The notes: generated by a model not told the origin, from the sequence alone. A stretch of DNA of 64,000 bases from Anaerosalibacter sp. Marseille-P3206 (GCF_900155565.1 NZ_FUHM01000002.1:1116001-1180000), one strand, 5' to 3'; shown: positions 55,160-64,000, numbered from the stretch's first letter. A program made the numbers and translations.

Positions 55160-55819
55160 CTATTTTGCAGCTAATAGCTTATCTTTAATAAAATTAATGT
55201 CATCAGATATTAATCTTTGTTCAACTTTGCTAACATCAAATTTCATAATCCTAAAAGCAAGCTGAGTAAAATATCCTCCCCCTACTGCCATAATCACTGT
55301 TCCAACCCCTACTTTTCCACCTAATATATAACCTATTATCAATGCTCCTAATTCAATAGAAGATTTTATTAATCGAACAGATTTATGTGTTTTTTTAGTA
55401 AGAGCCACCATCAAACTATCTCTAGGTCCAGCACCTAATCCAGCACCAATATAAAGATAACAACCAAATCCTAAAATGAACAATCCAATTAACATCATAA
55501 TAAGACTTTGTAAAGTTCCATTAAAAGTTGGAATTATATTATTTAACATTAGTAAATCAATAAATAATCCAATAAATATCATATTACATAGTGTTCCCCA
55601 TCCTATTTTTTCTCCTATTATAATATCTAATATTACTATAAAAACCCCAACTAATATATTTGCTTTACCTATCGTAATATTGAAAATATTTGCAATCCCT
55701 TGATGAAAAACATCCCATGGGGATAGTCCCAAATTTGCATTGATTGTCATAACCATACCTACAGCACATATAAAAAGCCCTATAAATAACCTCACATATG
55801 TTAACACTGTTTTTTTCAT
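55160..55819 (-). CDS. YczE/YyaS/YitT-family membrane protein
   Basis: This is a 219-residue protein with about five membrane helices. The opening YVRLFIGLFICAVGMVMTINANLGLSPWDVFHQG is characteristic of the YczE family. GLGAGPRDSLMVAL, also conserved in the family, follows. B. subtilis YczE affects lipopeptide synthesis by unknown means, so the function here is undefined. It is separated from the upstream ABC-F gene by 2 bases and is probably cotranscribed with it. Confidence 0.9.
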   Translation of the reverse strand: MKKTVLTYVRLFIGLFICAVGMVMTINANLGLSPWDVFHQGIANIFNITIGKANILVGVFIVILDIIIGEKIGWGTLCNMIFIGLFIDLLMLNNIIPTFNGTLQSLIMMLIGLFILGFGCYLYIGAGLGAGPRDSLMVALTKKTHKSVRLIKSSIELGALIIGYILGGKVGVGTVIMAVGGGYFTQLAFRIMKFDVSKVEQRLISDDINFIKDKLLAAK

Positions 55820-55821
55820 AT

Positions 55822-57717
55822 TTACTTTTCTCCTCCGTCCCCTATCTTAATTTTCTCTACTAATTCATTGAGATAAACCCATCTATCCATCTTTTTTTCT
55901 AACTCAAATTTTAGTTTTTCTTTTTCTTGAAGTAGTTCCTCTAAAGCTACATAATCAGTTGAAGCTTCTTCCATTTTTATTTCAACTTCATGAATTTTAT
56001 CTTCTAAATCTGATATGATATCATCTATTTCTTCATATTCTTTTTGTTCTTTGAATGTTAATTTTAGTTTGTTCTCCCTTTTTGGCTTTTCTTTCTTAGC
56101 AGGTTTTTCTACTTCTTTTTTTATTTCTTGTTTTTTCTCCAAGATATTTTTTTTGTAGTACCAATAGTTCCCTGTATATTGAACTATTTTTCCTTCTCCT
56201 TCAAATACAAAAACTTTTTCTGCTAATTTATCTAAGAAATATCTATCATGAGAAACTACTATAACAGCTCCCAAAAATTCTTCAAGATAATCCTCTAAAA
56301 TAGTAAGGGTTTCTATATCTAAATCATTGGTAGGCTCATCTAATAACAATACATTAGGTTCTTCCATAAGTACCCTAAGTAAATGAAGCCTTCTCTTTTC
56401 TCCTCCCGAAAGCTTAGCTATTGGAGTCCATTGTACATAAGGTGGAAACAAAAATTTCTCCAGCATTTGAGAAGCACTTATTTTTACTCCTTCCGCTGTT
56501 GTTATATTGTCTGATCCTTCTTTTATATAGTCAATAACTCTTAAACTATCATCTATATGATGAGTCTCTTGTGAATACAATCCTATTTTTACAGTATCAC
56601 CTATTTCAACACTTCCGGCATCAGGTTCAATATTTCCTGCCATTATATTAATAAGGGTAGACTTACCACTACCATTTGGCCCTAATATACCTATTCTATC
56701 ATCTCTCAAAACAATATAATCAAAATCATCTATAATTTTTTTGCCATCATAGGATTTTGATACATGGTTTAATTCTATTACCTTTTTCCCAAGGCGCCTA
56801 TTTCCTACTGATATTTCTAAATTTTCATCTGGTAATAAATTTGTTACCCTTTCATTTAGTTCATTAAAACGATCTATTCTAGCCTTTTGCTTAGTAGATC
56901 TTGCCTTTGCACCTTGTTTCATCCATGCCAATTCTTTTCTCAATAAGCTTCGTCTCTTTTTCTCACTGGCAACTTCCATTTCTTCTCTTTCAAGTTTCTT
57001 TTCCAAGTAACTATTGTAATTTCCCTCATATGAATAAAGATTCCCACCATCAAGTTCAACAATTTTATTAACTACCATATCTAAAAAATATCTATCGTGG
57101 GTTATCATTAATAATGCACCTTTTCTTTTTCCAAGGTATTCTTCTAGCCATTCTATTGTATCATTATCAAGATGATTTGTTGGTTCATCAAGTATAAGTA
57201 GTTCTGAAGGATTGATCAATGCACTAGCTAGTGCAATCCTCTTTCTTTGTCCACCTGATAAATCCCCTACTTTTGCCTTAAAGTCAGTAATCCCCAGTTT
57301 AGTCAACACTGCCTTTGCTTCATTCTCCAAATTCCAAACATCCATTGCATCCATTTGATGAGTAAGTCTTACAATTTCTTCACTTGGAGTATTTGGATTA
57401 TTAATAGCTTCTTCGTATTTTCTAAGCAATACCATATTTTTTGAATTGCCTCTAAAAACCTGTTCCTCTACAGTAGCATTAGGATCAAATGCAATTTTCT
57501 GAGGAAGATATCCTATTCTAACTGCACTTCCCTTTACTATTCTTCCTTCATCTGCTTCTTCGATTCCTGCTATTATCTTCAAAAGAGTAGTCTTTCCTGT
57601 ACCATTTATACCTATAAGGCCTATTTTATCTCCTTCATTTATTCCTAAGCTTATATTTTTAAGCAATTTATTTTCATTATAGCTTTTTGAAATATTTTCT
57701 ACATTTAATAAATTCAT
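55822..57717 (-). CDS. uup: ABC-F ATPase, Uup-like
   Basis: This is a 631-residue ribosome-associated ABC-F protein without membrane segments. NBD1 has GINGTGKTT, LSGGQRKRIALA and LLILDEPTNHLD. NBD2 has GPNGSGKST, LSGGEKRRLHLL and LLLDEPTNDLD. The linker between NBDs is highly basic (KQGAKARSTKQKARIDRF). The C-terminal 100 residues form a charged coiled coil typical of Uup. The ATG at 57717 is preceded by AAAGGGAAG. Its first 99 coding-strand segments and promoter have been copied to 60483-60716. Confidence 0.93.
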   Translation of the reverse strand: MNLLNVENISKSYNENKLLKNISLGINEGDKIGLIGINGTGKTTLLKIIAGIEEADEGRIVKGSAVRIGYLPQKIAFDPNATVEEQVFRGNSKNMVLLRKYEEAINNPNTPSEEIVRLTHQMDAMDVWNLENEAKAVLTKLGITDFKAKVGDLSGGQRKRIALASALINPSELLILDEPTNHLDNDTIEWLEEYLGKRKGALLMITHDRYFLDMVVNKIVELDGGNLYSYEGNYNSYLEKKLEREEMEVASEKKRRSLLRKELAWMKQGAKARSTKQKARIDRFNELNERVTNLLPDENLEISVGNRRLGKKVIELNHVSKSYDGKKIIDDFDYIVLRDDRIGILGPNGSGKSTLINIMAGNIEPDAGSVEIGDTVKIGLYSQETHHIDDSLRVIDYIKEGSDNITTAEGVKISASQMLEKFLFPPYVQWTPIAKLSGGEKRRLHLLRVLMEEPNVLLLDEPTNDLDIETLTILEDYLEEFLGAVIVVSHDRYFLDKLAEKVFVFEGEGKIVQYTGNYWYYKKNILEKKQEIKKEVEKPAKKEKPKRENKLKLTFKEQKEYEEIDDIISDLEDKIHEVEIKMEEASTDYVALEELLQEKEKLKFELEKKMDRWVYLNELVEKIKIGDGGEK

Positions 57718-57757
57718 ATTCTTCCCTTTCTTTTTTCTTATAATCTCCACAACGAAT

Positions 57758-57766
57758 ATTATAACA
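57758..57766 (-). promoter_or_regulatory. Extended -10 promoter of uup-like gene
   Basis: On the minus strand TG-T-TATAAT lies about 41 bases before the ATG at 57717. The same element is copied at about 60641-60649 in the duplicated fragment. Confidence 0.55.
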
Positions 57767-57861
57767 TAATAAACAGTAGGGACGATTTTTTTTGTTGAAT
57801 TTCAAACAAAAAGAACCGTCACAGCTGTTTGAATATTGTTAGTGAAGTATTCATGATTTTA

Positions 57862-57870
57862 TGATATAAT
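57862..57870 (+). promoter_or_regulatory. Extended -10 promoter of second ABC-F gene
   Basis: TG-A-TATAAT lies about 46 bases before the preferred TTG start at 57916, with AAGGGAAGG between them. Confidence 0.5.
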
Positions 57871-57915
57871 TACACGATGTTTCATAAATTTCATGTAAGG
57901 GAAGGTACTAATAAA

Positions 57916-59499
57916 TTGATAACTGTAACTAATGTAAGCTTAAGATATAAAGAACAAAAACTATTCGAAGATGTAAATCTAAAATTCACACCAGGAAATT
58001 GCTATGGAATCATTGGGGCAAATGGAGCTGGTAAGAGTACATTTTTAAAAATATTGTCTGGAGAATTAGAACCAAATGTTGGTGAAGTAAGTATTCCTTC
58101 AGAAATTCGTATGTCAGTATTGAAGCAAGACCACTTTAAATATGACAATTATCAAGTATTGGAAACTGTAATTATAGGTAATCCCAGACTTTATGAAATA
58201 ATGAAGGAAAAAGAAGCTCTATATGCTAAACCAGATTTCACAGATGAAGATGGAATAAAGGCAGCAGAGCTTGAAGCTGAATTTGCCGAACTTGACGGAT
58301 GGAATGCAGAATCAGATGCTTCCTCTATACTTCAAGGACTAGGTATTGAAACAAATCTTCATGACAAAAAAATGTCTGAACTAACAGGTAATGAAAAGAT
58401 GAAGGTGCTACTTGCCCAAGCCCTATTTGGTAAACCAGGAATACTATTATTAGATGAGCCTACAAACCATTTAGACAGAAAAGCTATCGGCTGGCTAGAA
58501 GAATTTCTAATAGAGTTTGAGGGAACTGTCATTGTAGTATCCCATGATAGGCACTTTTTGAACAAAGTTTGTACCCATATGGCAGACATAGACTATGGTA
58601 AAATTAAATTATATACTGGAAATTATGACTTTTGGTACGAATCTAGCCAATTGGCACTTCAAATGATGAAAGATCAAAATAAGAAAAAAGAAGAAAAGAT
58701 AAAAGAATTGCAAGATTTTATTGCTCGTTTTAGTGCCAATGCATCTAAATCAAGACAAGCTACTTCTAGAAAAAAACTATTAGAAAAAATCACTTTAGAC
58801 GAAATTCAACCTTCAAATAGAAGATATCCTTTTGTTTCTTTCCAAATGGAAAGAGAAGTAGGTAATGAAATACTTACAGTAGAAGGATTATCTAAAACTA
58901 TAGATGGAGTTAAAGTTTTAAATGATATTAGTTTTAGAGTTTCTAAAGGTGACAAAATAGCCTTTATTGGAGAAAATGATATTGCTAACACCACTCTTTT
59001 TAAAATATTGAATGGAGAAATGGAACCTGACTCTGGTAGTTATAAATGGGGAATTACCATAACTAAATCCTATTTCCCAAATGATAATTCTAAGTTCTTT
59101 AATGATGTTGATTTGAACTTAGTAGACTGGATGAGACAATTTTCAGAAGAAAAATCCGAAAGCTATTTACGTGGTTTTTTGGGGAGGATGCTCTTTTCAG
59201 GAGACGAACCTCTAAAGCAAGCTAAGGTTCTATCTGGCGGAGAAAAAGTAAGATGCATGCTTTCAAAAATGATGCTTGGGTATGCTAATGTTTTAATACT
59301 AGACCAACCTACAAACCATTTAGATCTAGAATCTATTACGGCTCTAAACAATGGATTAAAGGACTACAAAGGAATAATATTATTTACTTCTCATGATTAT
59401 CAGTTTGTACAAACAATAGCTAATAGAATTATGGAAATCACATCAACAGGTTTAATAGACAAACAAATGACCTATGATGAATATTTAGAGAATCTATGA
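57916..59499 (+). CDS. ABC-F ATPase, YkpA/YbiT-like, with degenerate second site
   Basis: The product is 527 residues. The start is taken as the TTG at 57916, giving MITVTNVSLRY, with AAGGGAAGG upstream; an ATG at 57877 would add 13 residues. NBD1 has Walker A GANGAGKST, a variant signature LTGNEKMKVLLAQ and LLDEPTNHLD. NBD2 has GENDIANTT, where the invariant Lys of GK(S/T) is Asn, then LSGGEKVRCML and LILDQPTNHLD with Gln for the catalytic Glu. Site 2 therefore probably cannot hydrolyse ATP. Such changes are, I believe, frequent in the YkpA group. It is likely a ribosome-acting factor. Confidence 0.92.
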   Translation: MITVTNVSLRYKEQKLFEDVNLKFTPGNCYGIIGANGAGKSTFLKILSGELEPNVGEVSIPSEIRMSVLKQDHFKYDNYQVLETVIIGNPRLYEIMKEKEALYAKPDFTDEDGIKAAELEAEFAELDGWNAESDASSILQGLGIETNLHDKKMSELTGNEKMKVLLAQALFGKPGILLLDEPTNHLDRKAIGWLEEFLIEFEGTVIVVSHDRHFLNKVCTHMADIDYGKIKLYTGNYDFWYESSQLALQMMKDQNKKKEEKIKELQDFIARFSANASKSRQATSRKKLLEKITLDEIQPSNRRYPFVSFQMEREVGNEILTVEGLSKTIDGVKVLNDISFRVSKGDKIAFIGENDIANTTLFKILNGEMEPDSGSYKWGITITKSYFPNDNSKFFNDVDLNLVDWMRQFSEEKSESYLRGFLGRMLFSGDEPLKQAKVLSGGEKVRCMLSKMMLGYANVLILDQPTNHLDLESITALNNGLKDYKGIILFTSHDYQFVQTIANRIMEITSTGLIDKQMTYDEYLENL

Positions 59500-59521
59500 T
59501 ACAATCATATTAGGTGATAAT

Positions 59522-59962
59522 ATGAAAATATTTGTTGACGGTGATGGCTGTCCTGTTGTAGATTTAACTATTGAAATAGCTAAATCATACGATATAGATG
59601 TTGTAGTAGTTAAAAACTACTGCCATGAAATATATGATGATTACGCTAATATTATAACTGTAGATAAATCATCTGATAGTGCTGATTATTATATTGTCAA
59701 TAATGCTACTAATGGTGATATTGTAGTTACGCAGGATTATGGTCTAGCTGCAATGGCTCTTGCAAAAAATGCCATGTGTATAACTCAAAATGGCCTAATA
59801 ATAACTTCTGATAATATTAATCAGCTTTTAGAGCGAAGGCATTTCAATCGTGAAATGAGAAGGAAACATAATAAATATACAAAGTTCAAAAAAAGAGATA
59901 CAAAATCAGATATATATTTTGAAAATAATCTTAGAAAATTAATTGAAAATCTTAAAAAATAA
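59522..59962 (+). CDS. yqxD: YaiI/YqxD (DUF188) family protein
   Basis: This is a 146-residue protein of the UPF0178 family. The hallmark start MKIFVDGDGCPVVD and the middle DIVVTQDYGLAAMAL match. The fold resembles PIN/NYN nucleases with conserved Asp residues. The function is unproven; a nuclease role has been proposed. It follows the ABC-F gene by 22 bases on the same strand and is probably cotranscribed. Confidence 0.92.
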   Translation: MKIFVDGDGCPVVDLTIEIAKSYDIDVVVVKNYCHEIYDDYANIITVDKSSDSADYYIVNNATNGDIVVTQDYGLAAMALAKNAMCITQNGLIITSDNINQLLERRHFNREMRRKHNKYTKFKKRDTKSDIYFENNLRKLIENLKK

Positions 59963-59963
59963 A

Positions 59964-59990
59964 CCTACACCCTAATGTACAGGGAGTAGG
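59964..59990 (+). terminator. Terminator after yqxD-like gene
   Basis: CCTAC-CCCT pairs with AGGG-GTAGG with one bulge, then CTTATTTTTTT. The right half (AGGGAGTAGG onward) recurs at about 62013, ahead of the intact panG-like gene, marking the start of the duplicated block. Confidence 0.75.
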
Positions 59991-60097
59991 CTTATTTTTT
60001 TATTGATTTTTTCATTGATTCTCCTAATCATTTTATGTTACTATTTAAATGGCTCATATCCTTTTGGAATGGGACTATGGTACAAGGAGTGAAAAAA

Positions 60098-60482
60098 ATG
60101 AATATAGGTTTTATAGGTGCCGGAAAGGTTGGCTGTTCCTTCGGACACTACCTCAAACAGCAAGATTTACCTATTGTTGGCTACTATAGCCGAAGTAAAT
60201 CTTCATCTTTTTATGCCGCAAACCTAACTAGAAGCTCACCTCTTGAATTTGATGAGCTAACCAAAAAATCTGATTATATCTTTATAACAACACCAGATGA
60301 TGTAATCAGCAGCATATGGAATCAAATGCTTAAATATGATTTGGAAGGCAAATTCATATTTCATATGAGTGGCTGTTTATCTTCTAGTGTATTTAAAGGT
60401 TATAAAGATAAAAATGCACACTGCTATTCCCTTCATCCATTATATTCTTTCGCAGGGAAAAATTCGTCAAGCTTAAGAAACA
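60098..60482 (+). pseudogene. Truncated copy of the panG-like gene
   Basis: This copies the first 385 bases of the intact gene at 62118, with the same leader (ACAAGGAGTG ribosome site) and about 95% identity by eye. The homology ends within the codons for SSSLRNT. The sequence then switches to the copied uup fragment, and the frame stops at 60499. It would encode the Rossmann half only ([19 protein letters not shown] onward) without the C-terminal domain, so it is unlikely to be active. Confidence 0.9.
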
Positions 60483-60716
60483 CCATTGCATCCATTTGAT
60501 GAGTAAGTCTTACAATTTCTTCACTTGGAGTATTTGGATTATTAATGGCTTCTTCGTATTTTCTAAGCAATACCATATTTTCTACATTTAATAAATTCAT
60601 ATTCTTCCCTTTCTTTTTTCTTATAATCTCCACAACGAATATTATAACATAATAAACAGTAGGGACGATTTTTTTTGTTGAATTTCAAACAAAAAGAACC
60701 GTCACAGCTGTTTGAA
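60483..60716. repeat. Duplicated, internally deleted 5' fragment of the uup-like gene
   Basis: Bases 60483-60581 copy 57342-57440, and 60582-60716 copy 57699-57833. The two source segments are 258 bases apart and meet at a shared ATATTTT. I found one difference in 234 bases (A/G near 60547), so the copy is recent. The deletion is a multiple of three. The minus strand therefore keeps promoter, ribosome site and start, and reads MNLLNVEN joined to MVLLRKYEEA before running into antisense of the panG copy. Confidence 0.93.
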
Positions 60717-60853
60717 CTAGGTGTAGTAATAAATGGGTCAAGGGGCAGTCTCCTAATTCAGTTTGTTTGCAGAATATTGATAATATATTGACGATTATGA
60801 ATAGTTTATATATAATTTATATACAAATGAATATTATTGTATAAATGCTTTTT
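60717..60853. other. Intergenic segment after the duplication
   Basis: GGGTCAAGGGGCAGTC ... ATTCAGTTTG near 60735-60765 matches the terminator at 54392-54428 at about 24 of 31 positions, and looks like a decayed hairpin. The rest is AT-rich and probably holds the promoter of the two following genes. No ORF is seen. Confidence 0.45.
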
Positions 60854-60870
60854 ACTAACTCTAATATCAT
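60854..60870. repeat. 17-bp inverted repeat, left copy
   Basis: ACTAACTCTAATATCAT is the exact reverse complement of 61897-61913. The two copies bracket the two-gene cassette. No target-site duplication is evident outside them. Confidence 0.7.
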
Positions 60871-60882
60871 TATAAATATTAA

Positions 60883-61326
60883 ATGGAGGTGAAGAAAATC
60901 ATTAAAAAAACTACATTGATATTGATAATTTGCTTGTTGTTATCTATAACTGGAATTTGGGGTCATGCAGAAAATCCCGATGTCGATGGTATTGAGATTC
61001 AATATCATGCTGACTGTCCAGATTCTCCAGATGGTATACACTCTATGAATCTAATTGGTAGAGGTTTTTTATATCAAGAGGATAGAGATCACAAAATACA
61101 GAAAAAGTTAATTGAAAATGGTAATACTTTTAGATGTGAACATTGTGGACATTACTTTATATGTACTGGTAGACCACAATTGGGCTGGCCAGTAGCAGAT
61201 TATTTAACAAGTGGAGACATGTATTTATATGGCATGTTGCATAATAGCATATTTGAATTTAGAACAGATTATTCTGAAACTAATTACACTTCTGATAACA
61301 CTATAGAAGGGTATAGATTCAAATAG
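60883..61326 (+). CDS. Secreted protein with CxxC-H-type motif, unknown function
   Basis: The product is up to 147 residues. A signal peptide is clear (KKTTLILIICLLLSITGIWGHAE). The mature protein has a metal-site-like CEHCGHYFICTG near residue 82 and an early CPDSPDG. The start is odd: the ATG at 60883 lies inside the ribosome site GGAGGTG. Translation may begin at the GTG (60889) or at an ATT or ATC just after. It is the first gene of the cassette between the inverted repeats and abuts the lipoprotein gene. I do not recognise the family. Confidence 0.75.
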   Translation: MEVKKIIKKTTLILIICLLLSITGIWGHAENPDVDGIEIQYHADCPDSPDGIHSMNLIGRGFLYQEDRDHKIQKKLIENGNTFRCEHCGHYFICTGRPQLGWPVADYLTSGDMYLYGMLHNSIFEFRTDYSETNYTSDNTIEGYRFK

Positions 61327-61352
61327 TGGCACTTCAAAAGGAGATGTGTATA

Positions 61353-61886
61353 TTGAAAAAATTCAGATATATTATAACAATATGCCTAATATTATCATTA
61401 ATTTTAATTGGTTGTAATAACAATAATTCATACAAAGAAGAAACGAAAAAAATAGAAAAAACTATAGAATTATATTTTAAAAACTACTATAGTATAGAAG
61501 ATTATAAAATATTAGATGACAATAATGAATCTTATAAAAAAGAAATTAATCTAGTTGAAAGTGTGAAAGAATGTACTACAGAAGAATTTTATAATAAGCT
61601 TAAATTAAAAGGTGGAAGTGGAACTATAGTAGATACTGCTAAGGATAAAAAAAGAAATATAGAAGTTGAGAACATTGAATATGAAATAAAAAAACCTGAA
61701 GATATTAAGGATTTAAAGGACGAAATATCTTTACAGTATACAGTAGATTTTAAATTTTATAATGAAGATAAGGAAGATATATTGAAAAAGGAAGGTCAAA
61801 TTCGACTTAAAAAAGTTAATGGAGAATGGAAAATTGATTATGAGCCAGGCTATATACCGTATTATTTATTAGAAAAACTAAATTAA
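61353..61886 (+). CDS. Lipoprotein of unknown function
   Basis: The product is about 177 residues. AAAAGGAG is spaced for the TTG at 61353 (LKKFRYIITICLILSL...); a longer frame opens at 61326, overlapping the previous stop. The lipobox is LIGC. The mature part is very rich in Lys, Glu, Asn and Asp, with a C-terminal GEWKIDYEPGYIPYY. That end resembles small lipoproteins with an NTF2- or DUF4878-like tail ('VNGEWKI'). It is cotranscribed with the secreted protein. Function unknown. Confidence 0.78.
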   Translation: MKKFRYIITICLILSLILIGCNNNNSYKEETKKIEKTIELYFKNYYSIEDYKILDDNNESYKKEINLVESVKECTTEEFYNKLKLKGGSGTIVDTAKDKKRNIEVENIEYEIKKPEDIKDLKDEISLQYTVDFKFYNEDKEDILKKEGQIRLKKVNGEWKIDYEPGYIPYYLLEKLN

Positions 61887-61896
61887 TAACTAAAAT

Positions 61897-61913
61897 ATGA
61901 TATTAGAGTTAGT
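61897..61913. repeat. 17-bp inverted repeat, right copy
   Basis: ATGATATTAGAGTTAGT is the exact reverse complement of 60854-60870. It lies 10 bases after the lipoprotein stop. Confidence 0.7.
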
Positions 61914-62117
61914 GTTAATATTTTTTATATAATATGTTGAATAACAACATCTTGCTGGCATTTGATCAGGTTTTTTTATTTTTACTGTCTACTCGATAGG
62001 GCTATTCATGTAAGGGAGTAGGTTTACTTTTTTATTGATTCTTTTATATGTTTTATGTTACTATTAATATGGCTCATATCCTTTTGGAATGGGACTATGG
62101 TACAAGGAGTGAAAAAA

Positions 62118-62978
62118 ATGAATATAGGTTTTATAGGTGCCGGAAAGGTTGGCTGTTCCTTCGGACACTACCTCAAACAGCAAGATTTACCTATTGTTGG
62201 CTACTATAGCCGAAGTAAATCTTCATCTTTTTATGCCGCAAACCTAACTAGAAGCTCACCTCTTAACTTTGATGAGCTAACCAAAAAATCTGATTATATC
62301 TTTATAACAACACCAGATGATGTAATTAGCAGCATATGGAGGCAAATGCTTAAATATGATTTAGAAGGAAAATTCATATTCCATATGAGTGGCTGTTTAT
62401 CTTCTAGTGTATTTAAAGGTTATAAAGATAAAAATGCACACTGCTATTCCCTTCATCCATTATATTCCTTCGCAGGGAAAAATTCATCAAACTTAAAAAA
62501 TACTATTTTTTCAATAGAAGGTGAAAACATCGAAAAAGTAGAACCACTTCTTCAAAAAGCTAATATAAATTATTTTGTAATTGAAGAAGAAAACAAACCG
62601 CTGTATCATGCATCAGCAGTATTTGTTTCTAACTATATAGTTTCACTGGCAAAGATTGCAGAAAATTTGCTCATTAAATGTGGACTGAATAAATCTCAAT
62701 GTGTGAATGGAATATATCCTCTAATGGAAAGTACACTAAATAATATAAAAGAAAGTGGAATTGATAATTCACTAACAGGCCCAATAGTACGAGGAGATAT
62801 ACACACTGTTGAAAAACATTTAGATAGTCTTGATGAATATGATGAAATATATAAAAGTTTGGGGACAATAGCATTGGATATTACAAAACAGCAAAAAAGC
62901 TTATCAAATGATACTATTTGTGAATTGAAAAAAATACTAAGAGGTGATTGTAATGAAAAAAACTGTAGCGACATTTAA
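62118..62978 (+). CDS. panG: Rossmann/DUF2520 protein, probable ketopantoate reductase
   Basis: This is a 286-residue protein. The N-terminal NAD(P)-binding Rossmann domain begins [18 protein letters not shown]-terminal helical DUF2520 domain (about 155-280) follows, including [13 protein letters not shown]-like [16 protein letters not shown] and GPIVRGD. Members in panBC operons of bacteria lacking panE are reported as an alternative ketopantoate reductase, PanG, which converts ketopantoate to pantoate. It overlaps panB by 26 bases, which supports this role. A truncated copy lies 2 kb upstream. Confidence 0.8.
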   Translation: MNIGFIGAGKVGCSFGHYLKQQDLPIVGYYSRSKSSSFYAANLTRSSPLNFDELTKKSDYIFITTPDDVISSIWRQMLKYDLEGKFIFHMSGCLSSSVFKGYKDKNAHCYSLHPLYSFAGKNSSNLKNTIFSIEGENIEKVEPLLQKANINYFVIEEENKPLYHASAVFVSNYIVSLAKIAENLLIKCGLNKSQCVNGIYPLMESTLNNIKESGIDNSLTGPIVRGDIHTVEKHLDSLDEYDEIYKSLGTIALDITKQQKSLSNDTICELKKILRGDCNEKNCSDI

Positions 62979-63783
62979 AGATGCTAAAAATAAAAATGAA
63001 AAATTATCAATGGTAACTTCATATGACTATTCTATGGCAAAATTAGTTGATGAAGCAGGAATAGATGGTATATTAGTTGGAGACTCTTTGGGGATGGTAA
63101 CATTAGGCTATGATGACACCTTAGCTGTTACAGTAGATGATATGATTCATCATACAAAGGCAGTAAGTAGAGGTGCTAAAAACGCTTTAATCGTTGCAGA
63201 CATGCCCTTTTTGTCCTACCACATAAGTATAGAAGACAGTATCAAAAATGCCGGCAGATTGATTAAAGAAGGAAATGCACACTGTGTTAAATTAGAAGGT
63301 GGAATTGAAATTATAGACAAAGTAGAAGCAATAATAAAAGCACAAATACCTGTGATGGGACATATTGGTTTAACACCTCAATCTATTAATATGTTTGGCG
63401 GTTTTAAGGTACAAGGAAAGACTATAAATCAAATACAGAAGCTAATTGATGATGCTAAAGCTTTAGAAGAAGCAGGGGTATTTGCAATAGTTTTAGAATG
63501 CATACCTGAAAAAATAGCAAAAATAATCACAGAATGCGTATCCATACCTACTATTGGAATAGGTGCTGGAAAGTACTGTGATGGTCAAATATTGGTCGTA
63601 AATGATATGTTAGGTATGTACTCTGACTTCACTCCTAAGTTTGTAAAACAATATAAAAATTTAAAAGAAGATATAAATGAAGCAATTAATGACTATATAA
63701 CTGATGTAAAAAAGGGTACTTTCCCAGAAGAAAAACACAGTTTTAAAATAGATGAAAAAATATTAGATGAATTAAATAAATAG
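62953..63783 (+). CDS. panB: Ketopantoate hydroxymethyltransferase
   Basis: This is a 276-residue enzyme that makes ketopantoate from 2-oxoisovalerate and methylene-tetrahydrofolate. Motifs are [47 protein letters not shown] and [15 protein letters not shown]. The start is ATG 62953, with GAGGTG at the right distance; the GTG at 62944 is part of that site. It is the second gene of the pantothenate operon. Confidence 0.97.
   Translation: MKKTVATFKDAKNKNEKLSMVTSYDYSMAKLVDEAGIDGILVGDSLGMVTLGYDDTLAVTVDDMIHHTKAVSRGAKNALIVADMPFLSYHISIEDSIKNAGRLIKEGNAHCVKLEGGIEIIDKVEAIIKAQIPVMGHIGLTPQSINMFGGFKVQGKTINQIQKLIDDAKALEEAGVFAIVLECIPEKIAKIITECVSIPTIGIGAGKYCDGQILVVNDMLGMYSDFTPKFVKQYKNLKEDINEAINDYITDVKKGTFPEEKHSFKIDEKILDELNK

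Positions 63784-64000
<217 letters not shown>

Noticed and set aside
60433-60633. 66-codon minus-strand ORF with promoter and ribosome site
   Set aside because: It is the copied and deleted start of the uup-like gene running into antisense of the panG copy. I treat it as part of the duplication, not as a real gene.

Overview
The window is very AT-rich and densely coded, with strong AGGAGG-type ribosome binding sites and T-tailed hairpins between most genes. The gene set includes a trimeric [FeFe] hydrogenase, a flavodiiron protein, a giant 2-hydroxyacyl-CoA dehydratase activase and a CssRS-HtrA system. This points to a strictly anaerobic low-GC Firmicute (Clostridia/Tissierellia). That placement is inferred from gene content only. 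I saw no rRNA, tRNA, riboswitch, CRISPR array, transposase or phage gene.

Layout. 1-4084 (minus): an operon of a MoxR/dynein-type AAA ATPase, a WD40-like beta-propeller protein and a third protein cut by the window edge. It resembles MoxR-beta-propeller ternary systems. 4199-6767: oleate hydratase and a TetR regulator, separated by a 49-bp near-perfect palindrome. 6911-10964: hydC-hydB-hydA, a probable electron-bifurcating hydrogenase. 11201-16875: an aldehyde dehydrogenase, convergent with a 1422-residue CoA enzyme activase. 17199-21859: CPBP protease, two paralogous LysM proteins, a lipoprotein and an NhaC antiporter. 21976-24341: an ECF sigma factor operon with a small membrane protein and an ABC exporter. 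24629-30134: a patch of damaged exported-protein genes. A secreted protein, an M1 peptidase and an M16 peptidase all look truncated where they meet.

30341-39576: housekeeping genes (DEAD helicase, radical SAM, Cys-tRNA deacylase, flavodiiron protein, PurC) plus a ligand-sensing GGDEF/EAL protein and a 55-aa zinc-ribbon protein. 39844-46954: exonuclease III, CssS/CssR divergent from HtrA, a lipoprotein and a ClsC-like phospholipase D. 47012-55819: a LysR regulator divergent from an orphan F420-ligase-like gene, topoisomerase III, a TldD/PmbA pair, RluF and a YczE-like protein. 55822-59962: two divergent ABC-F genes and a YaiI-family gene.

59964-64000: a pantothenate operon (panG-like, panB, panC) preceded by a rearrangement. 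A truncated copy of the panG-like gene is joined to an internally deleted copy of the 5' end of the uup-like ABC-F gene. Next comes a two-gene cassette of exported proteins bracketed by perfect 17-bp inverted repeats, and then the intact panG-like gene. The least explained parts are this rearrangement, the damaged peptidase cluster and the MoxR/propeller operon.
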